From contig NZ_CP029188.1 of the NCBI RefSeq assembly GCF_003097515.1, forward strand, positions 4,599,001 through 4,663,000: a stretch of DNA of 64,000 nucleotides, given 5' to 3'. The position numbers and the translations under genes are program-made. Shown one piece after another: positions 16,635-25,060 of the stretch. Each line of letters begins with the position of its first letter. Position 1 is the stretch's first letter. Below the pieces are notes generated by a model. That model searched no databases. It worked only from the letters and a program-made list of their open reading frames with translations, and was not told the DNA's origin. Source of the DNA: Streptomyces tirandamycinicus (GTDB taxonomy: Bacteria > Actinomycetota > Actinomycetes > Streptomycetales > Streptomycetaceae).

Positions 16635-17654
16635 TCACTCCTCGACCAGGAGCTTCTCGCGGAGTTGTGCGAGCGTGCGTGCCAGGAGGCGGGAGACGTG
16701 CATCTGGGAGATCCCGACCTCCTGCGCGATCTGCGACTGCGTCATGTTGCCGAAGAACCGGAGGAGGAGAATCCGCTTCTCCCTGGGTGGCAGGTCCTCC
16801 AGCAGCGGCTTCAGCGACTCGCGGTACTCGACGCCCTCCAGTGCCTCGTCCTCGGCGCCCAGGGTGTCCGCGACCGCCGGGGACTCGTCGTCGGTGTCGG
16901 GGACGTCGAGCGAGAGCGTCGAGTACGCGTTCGCGGACTCCAGGCCCTCCAGGACCTCCTCCTCGGAGATGCCGAGACGCCCGGCGAGCTCGTGGACCGT
17001 GGGGGAGCGGCCGTACTGCTGGGACAGCTCCGCGGTCGCCGTGGTCAGCGCCAGCCGCAGCTCCTGCAGCCGCCGCGGGACCCGCACCGCCCAGCCCTTG
17101 TCGCGGAAGTGCCGCTTGATCTCCCCCACGACGGTCGGCGTCGCGTAGGTCGAGAACTCGACACCCCGGTCGGGGTCGAACCGGTCCACGGACTTGATCA
17201 GCCCGATGGTCGCGACCTGGGTGAGGTCGTCGAGCGGCTCGCCGCGGTTGCGGAAGCGGCGGGCCAGGTGCTCCACCAGGGGCAGGTGCATCCGCACCAG
17301 CTTGTTCCGGAGTTCGGCGCGCTCCGGGGAGCCCTCCGGGAGCCCGCGCAGCGCGATGAACATCGACCGCGCCTCGCTCCGGTCGTTCGGAGCGTGGTGC
17401 CCGTGTTCCTTGAGGTCGTGCTCGTGCTCGCTCATGGCCGCCCTCTGCCAGTGCTTCGCCCGGGAGGTACCCCCAGCCTGCTTCTGCTCCGCCGCGGCCG
17501 GGAGGCCGTCACGCTCGTCCACCGGGTGCGGCCTGGCCTGCTGCTCCGGGATGCCCGCCGGCGCGCCGGCCGGCTCCGCCGGGGCCGTGGGCCCGCCGTT
17601 CCGCGTTCCGGAAATCCGCTCCTCGTCGCGCACCGGACCGTCCCCGTCCCTCAC
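16635..17654 (-). CDS. sigH: SigH-type stress sigma factor (SigB/SigF group)
   Basis: An RNA polymerase sigma factor of the SigB/SigF group. The C-terminal two thirds hold region 2 (LTQVATIGLIKSVDRFDPDRG, FSTYATPTVVGEIKRHFRD), region 3 and region 4 (ENGMTQSQIAQEVGISQMHVSR-type helix-turn-helix, here GNMTQSQIAQEVGISQMHVS). The GTG at 17654 overlaps the anti-sigma stop and gives 339 residues. An internal ATG at 17435 with a GAGGG site gives 266 residues. SigH of S. coelicolor is known to occur as several products differing at the N-terminus, so both may be made. Downstream of its anti-sigma gene; likely roles are osmotic and heat stress and sporulation. Confidence 0.9.
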   Translation of the reverse strand: MRDGDGPVRDEERISGTRNGGPTAPAEPAGAPAGIPEQQARPHPVDERDGLPAAAEQKQAGGTSRAKHWQRAAMSEHEHDLKEHGHHAPNDRSEARSMFIALRGLPEGSPERAELRNKLVRMHLPLVEHLARRFRNRGEPLDDLTQVATIGLIKSVDRFDPDRGVEFSTYATPTVVGEIKRHFRDKGWAVRVPRRLQELRLALTTATAELSQQYGRSPTVHELAGRLGISEEEVLEGLESANAYSTLSLDVPDTDDESPAVADTLGAEDEALEGVEYRESLKPLLEDLPPREKRILLLRFFGNMTQSQIAQEVGISQMHVSRLLARTLAQLREKLLVEE

Positions 17655-18064
17655 GCCGGCCCGGGTCCCGCGCCGCGCTGCTTGTACAGGCTGATGGAGA
17701 CCGTGCGGTCCTCCGCCACGGAGGAGTCGACCTTGCCGGCCAGCGCCGAGAGCACCGTCCAGGCGAAGGTGTCGCGCTCCGGGGCGCGGCCGTCGGTCGT
17801 CGGGGCCGAGACCGTGACCTCCAGGGAGTCGTCGACGAGCCGGAAGACGCAGCTGAGGACGGATCCGGGGACGGCCTGCTGCAGCAAGATCGCACACGCC
17901 TCGTCGACCGCGATGCGCAGATCCTCGATCTCGTCGAGGGTGAAGTCCAAGCGCGCCGCGAGGCCGGCCGTGGCCGTACGCAGCACGGACAGGTAGGCAC
18001 CCGCAGCGGGCAGCCGGACTTCCACGAAGTCCTGGGTCCCGGGCTCGCCTGCGATGTCGGACAC
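17651..18064 (-). CDS. Anti-sigma factor of the RsbW/SpoIIAB type (PrsH/UshX-like)
   Basis: A 137-residue protein with a histidine-kinase-like ATPase fold; the N-box reads LRIAVDEACAILLQQ. It is expected to hold the co-encoded sigma factor inactive and to be countered by anti-anti-sigma proteins such as BldG. The GTG at 18064 is preceded by GGAGG. Its TGA overlaps the sigH GTG by four bases, coupling synthesis of inhibitor and target. The classical GxG motif of this fold is poorly conserved in the C-terminal half. Confidence 0.87.
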   Translation of the reverse strand: MSDIAGEPGTQDFVEVRLPAAGAYLSVLRTATAGLAARLDFTLDEIEDLRIAVDEACAILLQQAVPGSVLSCVFRLVDDSLEVTVSAPTTDGRAPERDTFAWTVLSALAGKVDSSVAEDRTVSISLYKQRGAGPGPA

Positions 18065-18305
18065 CCTCACCTCCAAGGTGGCACAAGGTCGATCGAGGCC
18101 CCGGGAGGGCGTCCCGGAGCCGAGTGCTGCGCGTCGGTGCGCAGCCAGTACCTGGACTGGCGACGCTATCGCGATCCATGGTGCCGTGTCGCCGGGACCC
18201 CTACCCGGCGCTGTCACTCATGGTAAGCCCATGAGTACGCACAGTGGCTAGTGCTCTGCGGCCCTCAATTGCGAGAAGTCGGCGGAGCTTTGACGTACCC
18301 GGACG

Positions 18306-18566
18306 TCAGACGATCGAACCGTCCGCGAAGCACCAGCGCCAGCTCTCTCCGTGCTCCAGGGTACGCATCACCGGATGTCCCTCCTGCTGGGAGTGGTGGG
18401 AGGCGTGCCGGCCCGGCGACGAGTCGCAGCATCCCACGTGCCCGCACGTCAGGCAGATCCGCAACTGCACCGGGTGCGTCCCCTCGGCCCGGCACACGAG
18501 GCAGGTGTCGCTCAGCCGCTCGGGTTCGGGGCGCGGCAGGTCGAGAACATGCGGGCACTCGCTCAT
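18306..18566 (-). CDS. UBP-type zinc finger protein
   Basis: An 86-residue protein consisting essentially of one ZnF-UBP domain. The cysteine/histidine pattern is clear: CLVC, then CLTCGHVGCC, then HASHHSQQEGHPV. In eukaryotes the fold binds the ubiquitin C-terminus; in actinomycetes its role is unknown. The ATG at 18566 follows TAACCT by seven bases, so the mRNA is probably leaderless. It is divergent from the antiporter gene, which starts 43 bp away. Confidence 0.88.
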   Translation of the reverse strand: MSECPHVLDLPRPEPERLSDTCLVCRAEGTHPVQLRICLTCGHVGCCDSSPGRHASHHSQQEGHPVMRTLEHGESWRWCFADGSIV

Positions 18567-18609
18567 GATGGCCAGGTTACGACGCGGGTGAGCGGCTGAG
18601 GGGCGGATC

Positions 18610-20208
18610 ATGGATGCGCTGTCGGTGGTGGCGCTGGTCGCGGCGAGCGCCGCGGTCGCGGGGATCGCCCGCAGGACGGCGGTGCCCGCGCCGCTGCTCC
18701 TCGTCGCGGCCGGCCTGGTCGCCTCGTACCTGCCCGGAGTCCCGGAGTACACCCTCGACCCGCACATCGTGCTGCCGCTGATCCTGCCGCCGCTGCTGCA
18801 CATCGCCGCGCTGGACAGCTCGTACCTCGATCTGCGGGCCAACATCCGCCCCATCGCCCTGCTCTCCGTCGGCTACACCCTCTTCGCGACCCTGGTTGTG
18901 GGGTGGGTGGCGCACCTGGTGATCCCCGGCCTCCCGCTGACCGCGGCGCTCGTGCTCGGCGCGGTGGTCGCCCCGCCCGACGCGGTGGCGGCGACCGCGG
19001 TCGCCCGCAAGCTCCGCCTGCCCGGCCGGATCACCACGATCCTCCAGGGCGAGTCCCTGGTGAACGACGCCACCGCCATCACCGCCTACCGGGTGGCCCT
19101 GGCGGCCGCCGTCGGCGAGGGCCTCAGCTGGGGCGAGGGCGTCGGGATGTTCCTCGTCGCCGCCGCCGGCGGCATCGGCGTCGGCCTGGTGCTGATGGTG
19201 CCGATCCACTGGCTGCGTACCCGTCTCGGGGAACCCCTGCTGCAGAACACCCTGTCCCTGCTGATCCCCTTCGTCGCCTACGCCGCCGCCGAGCACGTGC
19301 ACGCCTCCGGTGTGCTGGCCGTCGTGGTCGTCGCCCTCTTCCTCGGGCACCGGTCCTGGCAGGTCGACTTCGCCACCCGGCTCCAGGAGGAGGCGGTCTG
19401 GCGGATGGTCGCCTTCCTCCTCGAGTCGGCCGTCTTCGCGCTGATCGGCCTGCAACTGGCGCATGTCGCGGGGAAGATCGGCTCCTTCTCGCCCTGGGAG
19501 GTCGCCGGGTACGCCCTCGTGGTCTTCGGCGTCGTGGTGGCGTCCCGCTTCGTGTGGGTCTTCCCCGGGACCTTCGTGCCGCGCATGCTGTCGCGGCGGA
19601 TCCGGGAGCGCGAGCCCGGCGTGGACTGGCGGACCCCGGTGATCGTCGGCTGGGCCGGGATGCGGGGCGTGGTGTCCCTGGCGATCGCGTTCTCCATCCC
19701 GATCCTCACGGCCGGCGGCGAGCCCTTCCCGGCCCGCAACCTGATCCTGTTCCTCACCTTCACCACGGTGATCGGCACCCTGGTGGTGCAGGGGCTCACC
19801 CTGCCCGCGCTGATCCGCGCCCTGAAGCTCCCGGAGCGCGACCCGCTGAGCGTCACCCTGGCCGAGGCGCAGGCCCAGAGCGAGGCGTCCCGCGCGGCGG
19901 AGCGGCGGCTGGCGGAACTCGTCGCCGACCCGGGCAACGCCCTCCCGGAGCCGCTGCTCGACCGGCTGCGCACGGTGCTCGAACACCGCAGGAACTCGCC
20001 GTGGGAGAGGCTCGGCGCGGTCAACCCCGTCACGGGCGAGTCCGCCGACGGCACCTACCGCCGCCTCACCCGCGAAGTGATCCAGGCCGAGCGCGAGGTG
20101 TTCGTGCGGCTCCGCGACGAACGCCGGATCGACGACGAGATGCTGCGGGCGCTGCTGCGGCGGCTGGATCTCGAGGAGGCGGCCGCCTACCGCGAGGCCG
20201 CGGGCTGA
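18610..20208 (+). CDS. Na+/H+ antiporter, CPA1 family
   Basis: A 532-residue membrane protein with about twelve hydrophobic segments and a C-terminal cytoplasmic tail of about 120 residues rich in charged residues. The ion-binding segment contains VAPPDAVAATAVARK and ESLVNDATAI, hallmarks of CPA1 exchangers, and the WAGMRGVVSLAIA motif is present. It probably exchanges sodium (or potassium) for protons in pH and salt homeostasis. Its last 22 bp overlap the 3' end of the convergent next gene. Confidence 0.92.
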   Translation: MDALSVVALVAASAAVAGIARRTAVPAPLLLVAAGLVASYLPGVPEYTLDPHIVLPLILPPLLHIAALDSSYLDLRANIRPIALLSVGYTLFATLVVGWVAHLVIPGLPLTAALVLGAVVAPPDAVAATAVARKLRLPGRITTILQGESLVNDATAITAYRVALAAAVGEGLSWGEGVGMFLVAAAGGIGVGLVLMVPIHWLRTRLGEPLLQNTLSLLIPFVAYAAAEHVHASGVLAVVVVALFLGHRSWQVDFATRLQEEAVWRMVAFLLESAVFALIGLQLAHVAGKIGSFSPWEVAGYALVVFGVVVASRFVWVFPGTFVPRMLSRRIREREPGVDWRTPVIVGWAGMRGVVSLAIAFSIPILTAGGEPFPARNLILFLTFTTVIGTLVVQGLTLPALIRALKLPERDPLSVTLAEAQAQSEASRAAERRLAELVADPGNALPEPLLDRLRTVLEHRRNSPWERLGAVNPVTGESADGTYRRLTREVIQAEREVFVRLRDERRIDDEMLRALLRRLDLEEAAAYREAAG

Positions 20209-21101
20209 GGCCCCCCGGTGATCACCGCTGCGACGGCCGTTCCCGGCGGGAAGGCGCCCTCGCCGGCGAGGGCGACGAGCCCGTAGAGCATTTTGGCGAC
20301 ATAGAGACGCTCCACGGGCAGCCCGTGGCGGGCCTCGAAATCCCGCGCGAACGCCTCGAGAGCCGGTGGGACGCGGGCGTACCCGCCGAAGTGGAACCGC
20401 TCGTCCAGCGACCAGTCGCCGGCCGGTCCGCCGAAGGCCTCTCTCTGCAGGGCGGCCGTCCGCTCGCCCAGGAAGCCCCCCTTGAGCACGGGCACGCCCA
20501 GCGCCCGCGCCCCGTCGCCGAGTCCGGCGGCAAGCCCGGCGAGTGTCCCTCCCGTCCCGCACGCCACGGCGGCCACGTCGGCCGCGCCGCGCAACTCACG
20601 GCCCAGCTCCGTACAGCCCTGTGCCGCGAGGGCGTTGCTGCCGCCCTCCGGGACGACCCGGCACCCCTCCGGCGCCCCGCAGCGCTCCAGGAGTCCCGCG
20701 AGCACCCCGGGGTCGGAGGCGCGGCGGTACGTGGCGCGGTCCACGAAGTGCAGCCGCATGCCGTCGGCGGCGCAGGCGGCGAGCGAGGGGTTGAGGGGCC
20801 TCCCGGCCAGCTCGTCGCCCCGGACGACGCCGATCGTGGGGAAGCCGAGCAGCCGTCCGGCGGCGGCCGTGGCGCGCAGATGGTTGGAGTACGCGCCGCC
20901 GAAGGTGAGCACGGTACGGCCGGCCGCCGCGCGCAGGTTCGGTGCCAGCTTGCGCCACTTGTTGCCGGGCAGGTCCGGATGGATGAGGTCGTCCCGCTTG
21001 AGCAGCAGCCGCACCCCGTGCCGCGCGAAGCGCTCGTCCGCCACCGGCTCCAGGGGGGAGGGGAGCCGGGGCCGGAGGGCGGCGGGGTCGGATGCGTTCA
21101 C
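20187..21101 (-). CDS. PLP-dependent D-cysteine desulfhydrase / ACC deaminase family enzyme
   Basis: A 304-residue fold-type II PLP enzyme. The lysine that binds PLP lies in GNKWRKL, and the phosphate-binding loop in CGTGGTLAG. The family includes 1-aminocyclopropane-1-carboxylate deaminase and D-cysteine desulfhydrase; motifs alone do not separate these here. The GTG at 21101 (VNASDPAAL) gives the normal family length; upstream codons look non-coding. Convergent with the antiporter, with a 22-bp overlap of the coding ends. Confidence 0.85.
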   Translation of the reverse strand: MNASDPAALRPRLPSPLEPVADERFARHGVRLLLKRDDLIHPDLPGNKWRKLAPNLRAAAGRTVLTFGGAYSNHLRATAAAGRLLGFPTIGVVRGDELAGRPLNPSLAACAADGMRLHFVDRATYRRASDPGVLAGLLERCGAPEGCRVVPEGGSNALAAQGCTELGRELRGAADVAAVACGTGGTLAGLAAGLGDGARALGVPVLKGGFLGERTAALQREAFGGPAGDWSLDERFHFGGYARVPPALEAFARDFEARHGLPVERLYVAKMLYGLVALAGEGAFPPGTAVAAVITGGPQPAASR

Positions 21102-21241
21102 CTCGTCATTCTCGCCGCACCGGCCGGGGACCGGCCTATCCGGGTGCCGCCGCCGGCCGAGGCTCCCCGCCGCGCGGTCATCCTGCCCGGGCAGCGGGGC
21201 CGAGGGCGGGCGCGCGGGCTGGCCGGGGCCGCACCCCGTCC

Positions 21242-21505
21242 GCATCGCGGACCAAGGACACCTACCTCGCCGCCCGCTACCGGCGCATCGTCGCCCGCCG
21301 CGGCAAGAAACGCGCGCTGGTCGCCCTGGAGCACTCGATCCTGACCGCCGTCTGGCACATGTTCACCCACGACGCCGAATACGCCGACCTCGGCGGCCAG
21401 TACTTCATCGAACGCACCGGCCGGGCCAGGCAGACCCGGCGCCTGGTGAGCCAGCTCAACCAACTCGGCTACCAAGTGACCCTCCAAACAGAAGGAGCTG
21501 CCTGA
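21242..21505 (+). pseudogene. IS110-family transposase remnant (C-terminal fragment)
   Basis: About 87 codons encode RTKDTYLAARYRRIVARRGKKRALVALEHSIL..., the C-terminal end typical of IS110/IS116/IS902 transposases, ending in a stop. The N-terminal catalytic DEDD domain and about three quarters of the protein are missing, and the upstream sequence is unrelated. No matching element ends were recognised. It lies between the PLP enzyme gene and the amidase-encapsulin region and marks an old insertion or rearrangement. Confidence 0.85.
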
Positions 21506-21541
21506 CCAGCAGGTACAGACACGGGACGGTGGATTTTCGAA

Positions 21542-22132
21542 TCAGGCGAGCCGTTCGGCGATCCGGGCACGCATGGCGTTCATGGTGAAGCCCCGGGGGT
21601 CGATCTTCCCCGGCTGCCACTCCAGGTGCCCGATGACCGACCGGGCGCTCCACCCGTGGCGCCGGCAGACCGCGGCGGCCGCCCTCTCGATCGCCTCCAG
21701 CTGGACCTCCGGCCAGGGGTCCTTGCCGTCGCCGAGGTTCTCGCACTCGAAGCCGTAGAAGTGCCGGTTGCCGTCCGTGTTCGCCTCGTCGTCGGGCGGC
21801 AGCGCCGTCTCGGCGATGACGGCGCGCAGGACGTCGTCGTCGCCGAGCCCGGCGTGGTTGGCCCTGCCGTACCCGACGAGGTGGACCCTGCCGTCCTTGG
21901 CGATGACACCGTGGCACAGCGGGCCGGGCAGGCCCTCGTAGCCATCGCGGCAGAGGCGTACGGTGTCCGCGGTGCCCGAGGTGGCGGTGTGATGGATCAT
22001 CACCCCGTGCACGGGGCCCCAGGGGCCCTTGTGGTTGCGGTTGTGGGTGCGCCAGGCGCCGACCTGAACGATCGTCAGTCCCTCGCCGAGCAGGGCGGCG
22101 AGGAAGCTGTCAGCGGACATGGGTGGGGCCAT
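21542..22132 (-). CDS. Peptidoglycan amidase (N-acetylmuramoyl-L-alanine amidase, Amidase_2/PGRP type)
   Basis: A 196-residue protein consisting of a single Amidase_2 domain that cleaves the bond between N-acetylmuramic acid and L-alanine. The zinc ligands are visible in MIHHTATSG and in the C-terminal GHLEWQPGKIDPRG, with the catalytic Lys/Asp of that motif. The ATG at 22132 has AAGGAG upstream. There is no signal peptide and no cell-wall-binding module, so it resembles phage endolysins more than secreted autolysins. It is divergent from the encapsulin gene and next to a transposase remnant. Confidence 0.88.
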   Translation of the reverse strand: MAPPMSADSFLAALLGEGLTIVQVGAWRTHNRNHKGPWGPVHGVMIHHTATSGTADTVRLCRDGYEGLPGPLCHGVIAKDGRVHLVGYGRANHAGLGDDDVLRAVIAETALPPDDEANTDGNRHFYGFECENLGDGKDPWPEVQLEAIERAAAAVCRRHGWSARSVIGHLEWQPGKIDPRGFTMNAMRARIAERLA

Positions 22133-22368
22133 GACCGACTCCTTCACGGCTGGATGTGTGGGTACGGAACTTCTACCCATACGTCCTGACCGGGCGGTCC
22201 GTTCGCACGGTGTGCGAGCCGATCCGGCCAGTGCGCCGATCGGGCGGAACACGCACCTCACGCCTCGCACATCCCCGTCTAGTCCCACTCATTTGTGTAA
22301 TGGCGCGCGCACGCACCGCGCTGGAAGGCTCTTCGTCGCAGGTCAACCCATGATTGCGAAGGAGCCCC

Positions 22369-23802
22369 ATGTCGGTTGGTTCGGTTGGTCCGGTTGGTGA
22401 CGAGGTGCGCGAGGGCGGCCAGGGCGCGGCACCGCCGCAGCAGAGTCTGGGTACGGCCGCGGCGCGGAACCTGGCGACCACCACCAAGTCGGCCCCCCAG
22501 ATGCAGGAGATCACCTCCCGGTGGCTGCTGCGGATGCTGCCCTGGGTCCAGGTGCAGGGCGGTACGTACCGGTTGAACCGGCGGCTCAGCTACGCGGTCG
22601 GCGACGGGCGGGTCACTTTCGTCCAGACGGGCAGCCAGGTCGAGGTCATCCCGGGCGAGCTCGGCGAACTGCCGGCCCTGCGCGGGTACGACGACGAGGC
22701 CGTGCTGCGCGAACTGGCCCAGCGCTGCCGCCAGGTGCGGTTCGCGCCGGGTGACGTGCTGGCGGCGAAGGGCGAGGCGACGGACCGGGTGTTCCTCCTC
22801 GCGCACGGCCGGGTGGAGCAGATCGGCACCGGCCCCTACGGCGACGAGGCCGTGCTCGGCGTCCTCGCCGACGGCTCCTACTTCGGCGAGAGGTCGCTGG
22901 TCGACGGCGACGCCGTATGGGAGTTCACGGTCCGGGCCGACACCGCGTGCATCGCGCTGGAGCTCACCCGGCAGGACGTGCTGACCCTCGCGGACCGCGC
23001 CGAGTCCCTCGCCGGCCAGCTCCGGACCGTGGCGTCGGTCCCCCGGCAGCGGACCAACAAGTACGGCGAGGCCGCCATCGACCTCTCGGCCGGCCACGTC
23101 GGAGAGGCGGTCGTCCCGCACACGTTCGTCGACTACGAGGCCGCACCGCGCGAGTACGAACTGAGCGTCGCGCAGACCGTGCTGAAGGTGCACAGCCGGG
23201 TCGCGGACCTCTACAACCAGCCGATGAACCAGACCGAGCAGCAGTTGCGGCTGACGGTCGAGGCGCTGCGCGAGCGCCAGGAGGACGAACTCGTCAACAA
23301 CAAGGACTTCGGCCTCCTGGCCAACTGCGACTACGGCCAGCGGCTGCAGCCGCACGACGGCGTGCCCGGCCCGGACGACATGGACGAGCTGTTGTCCCGG
23401 CGGCGTGGCTCCAGGCTGTTCCTGGCCCATCCGCGGGCCATCGCGGCCTTCGGCAGGGAGTGCAGCAGGCGCGGCGTCTACCCGGACACCGTGGACATCG
23501 GGGGCAGCCGCATCCCCTCCTGGCGCGGCGTGCCGATCTTCCCGTGCAACAAGATCCCGATCTCGAAGGCCCGGACCACCTCGATCATCTGCATGCGTAC
23601 GGGCGAGGACGACCAGGGCGTGATCGGTCTGCACCAGACCGGCCTCCCCGACGAGATCGAGCCCAGCCTGTCCGTCCGCTTCATGGGCATCGACGAGCAG
23701 GCCATCATCTCCTACCTGGTCACGGCCTACTACTCGGCGGCGGTCCTGGTGCCCGACGCCCTGGGCGTGCTGGAGAACGTCGAGGTGAGCCGCTGGCGCT
23801 GA
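22369..23802 (+). CDS. Family 2B encapsulin nanocompartment shell protein with inserted cNMP-binding-like domain
   Basis: A 477-residue HK97-fold shell protein. A flexible N-terminal arm (about 1-45) precedes the first shell segment ([18 protein letters not shown]). A cyclic-nucleotide-binding-like domain is inserted at about residues 105-225 ([38 protein letters not shown]), and the rest of the shell fold follows ([50 protein letters not shown]). That architecture defines family 2B encapsulins. The usual phosphate-contacting Arg of the cNMP domain is Trp here. The ATG at 22369 follows GCGAAGGAG. The next gene is the probable cargo. Confidence 0.93.
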   Translation: MSVGSVGPVGDEVREGGQGAAPPQQSLGTAAARNLATTTKSAPQMQEITSRWLLRMLPWVQVQGGTYRLNRRLSYAVGDGRVTFVQTGSQVEVIPGELGELPALRGYDDEAVLRELAQRCRQVRFAPGDVLAAKGEATDRVFLLAHGRVEQIGTGPYGDEAVLGVLADGSYFGERSLVDGDAVWEFTVRADTACIALELTRQDVLTLADRAESLAGQLRTVASVPRQRTNKYGEAAIDLSAGHVGEAVVPHTFVDYEAAPREYELSVAQTVLKVHSRVADLYNQPMNQTEQQLRLTVEALRERQEDELVNNKDFGLLANCDYGQRLQPHDGVPGPDDMDELLSRRRGSRLFLAHPRAIAAFGRECSRRGVYPDTVDIGGSRIPSWRGVPIFPCNKIPISKARTTSIICMRTGEDDQGVIGLHQTGLPDEIEPSLSVRFMGIDEQAIISYLVTAYYSAAVLVPDALGVLENVEVSRWR

Positions 23803-23854
23803 CACCCGGCGCCGGCACCGGCGGGGGCGGCCCGCCGCCGCTCCCGCCCCACCC

Positions 23855-23915
23855 CGTCAGCACCCCATGAGCACCCCCGTCAGCACCCTTTGTCAGCACC
23901 CCCCGTCAGCAGAGG
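23855..23915 (+). repeat. Direct repeats before the cargo start
   Basis: A GTCAGCACCCC-like unit occurs four times in a row between the encapsulin stop and the polyprenyl synthase GTG. The array contains an ATG (23867) in frame with the synthase, which would read the repeats as an extra 19-residue N-terminus. Confidence 0.75.
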
Positions 23916-23923
23916 ACGAGACC

Positions 23924-24973
23924 GTGACCTTGACCAGTGCGGACACCGCGGCCACCGACGCACACGAGGCGGCGCGGCTCCTGGAACGCACCCGCAGCGC
24001 CGTCGACCCGCGGCTGCGGGACACCGTCGAGTCCCTTCCCATCCCCATACGCCGTGTCGCGATGTACCACTTCGGCTGGGAGCAGGCCGACGGCACACCC
24101 GCCGCCGGACCGGCGGGCAAGGCGATCAGGCCGGCCCTGGTGCTCGCCGCGGCCCGGGCGCTCGGCGGGGACCCGCAGCAGGCGCTGCGCGCGGCCGCGG
24201 CCGTGGAACTCGCGCACAACTTCACCCTGCTCCACGACGACGTCATCGACGAGGACGCCACCCGCCGTCACCGGCCCACCGCCTGGACGGTGTTCGGCAC
24301 CCCGGACGCCATCGTCGCGGGTGACGCCATGCTGGCCCTGGCGCTGCGGCTGCTGGCCGAGGACCGGCATCCGGCCGCCTCGGCGGCCGCCGCGCGGCTC
24401 GCGGCCTGCGTGATCGAGCTCTGCGCCGGCCAGCAGGCGGACTGCGCCTTCGAGCAGCGCGGTCCGGGGGAGGTCTCGCTGGACGAGTGCATCGCCATGG
24501 CCACGGCCAAGACCGGGGCGCTGCTGGGCTGTGCCTGCGCCCTCGGTGCGCTGTACGCGGGGGCGGGCGAGGAGGAGACCGCCGCGATGGACGCGTTCGG
24601 ACGGGAGGCGGGACTGGCCTTCCAGCTGATCGACGACCTCATCGGCATCTGGGGCGACCCGGACCGCACGGGCAAGCCGGCGGGCGCCGATCTGGCCGCG
24701 CACAAGAAGTCGCTGCCGGTGGTGGCGGCCCTGAGCTCGGGCACCGAGGCGGGGGCGGAGCTCGCCGAGCTGTACACCGGGCCGATGGGCGCGGGGGAGG
24801 TCGCCCGGGCCGCGGACGCGGTGGAGCGGGCCGGGGGCCGGGACTGGGCCCAGCTGCAGGCGGCGGACCGGATGGGCCGGGCCGTGCAGCAGCTCTCCCG
24901 TGCCGTGCCGGACCTCGACGCGGCGGGGGACCTGCTGTCGCTGGCGGAGTTCGTCACGCGCCGCAGCCGCTGA
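23924..24973 (+). CDS. Polyprenyl diphosphate synthase, probable family 2 encapsulin cargo
   Basis: A trans-isoprenyl diphosphate synthase of 349 residues. The first Asp-rich motif reads LLHDDVIDED (near residues 102-111) and the second QLIDDLIG (about 234-241); GKAIRP carries the diphosphate-binding Arg. It should condense isopentenyl diphosphate with an allylic primer; product length cannot be set from sequence. The GTG at 23924 has AGAGGACGAG upstream; an in-frame ATG at 23867 would add a repeat-encoded tail. Polyprenyl transferases are a known cargo class of family 2 encapsulins, and the N-terminal about 40 residues before the catalytic domain could be the loading segment. Confidence 0.9.
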   Translation: MTLTSADTAATDAHEAARLLERTRSAVDPRLRDTVESLPIPIRRVAMYHFGWEQADGTPAAGPAGKAIRPALVLAAARALGGDPQQALRAAAAVELAHNFTLLHDDVIDEDATRRHRPTAWTVFGTPDAIVAGDAMLALALRLLAEDRHPAASAAAARLAACVIELCAGQQADCAFEQRGPGEVSLDECIAMATAKTGALLGCACALGALYAGAGEEETAAMDAFGREAGLAFQLIDDLIGIWGDPDRTGKPAGADLAAHKKSLPVVAALSSGTEAGAELAELYTGPMGAGEVARAADAVERAGGRDWAQLQAADRMGRAVQQLSRAVPDLDAAGDLLSLAEFVTRRSR

Positions 24974-25060
24974 GCCGGGGCGGGCCGGTGCGTGCGCCGT
25001 CCGGGCCGCAAACCTAGGATCGCAGCGGCCAGTTGACGATCTCGGAGAGGCGGCCCGGAC

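Noticed and set aside
18190-18217. SigB-type promoter (GGGTA) upstream of the anti-sigma/sigH operon
   Set aside because: A GGGTAG hexamer exists on the minus strand, but the nearest -35-like GGCTT is 18 bp away instead of 14-16, so autoregulation is not supported from sequence alone.
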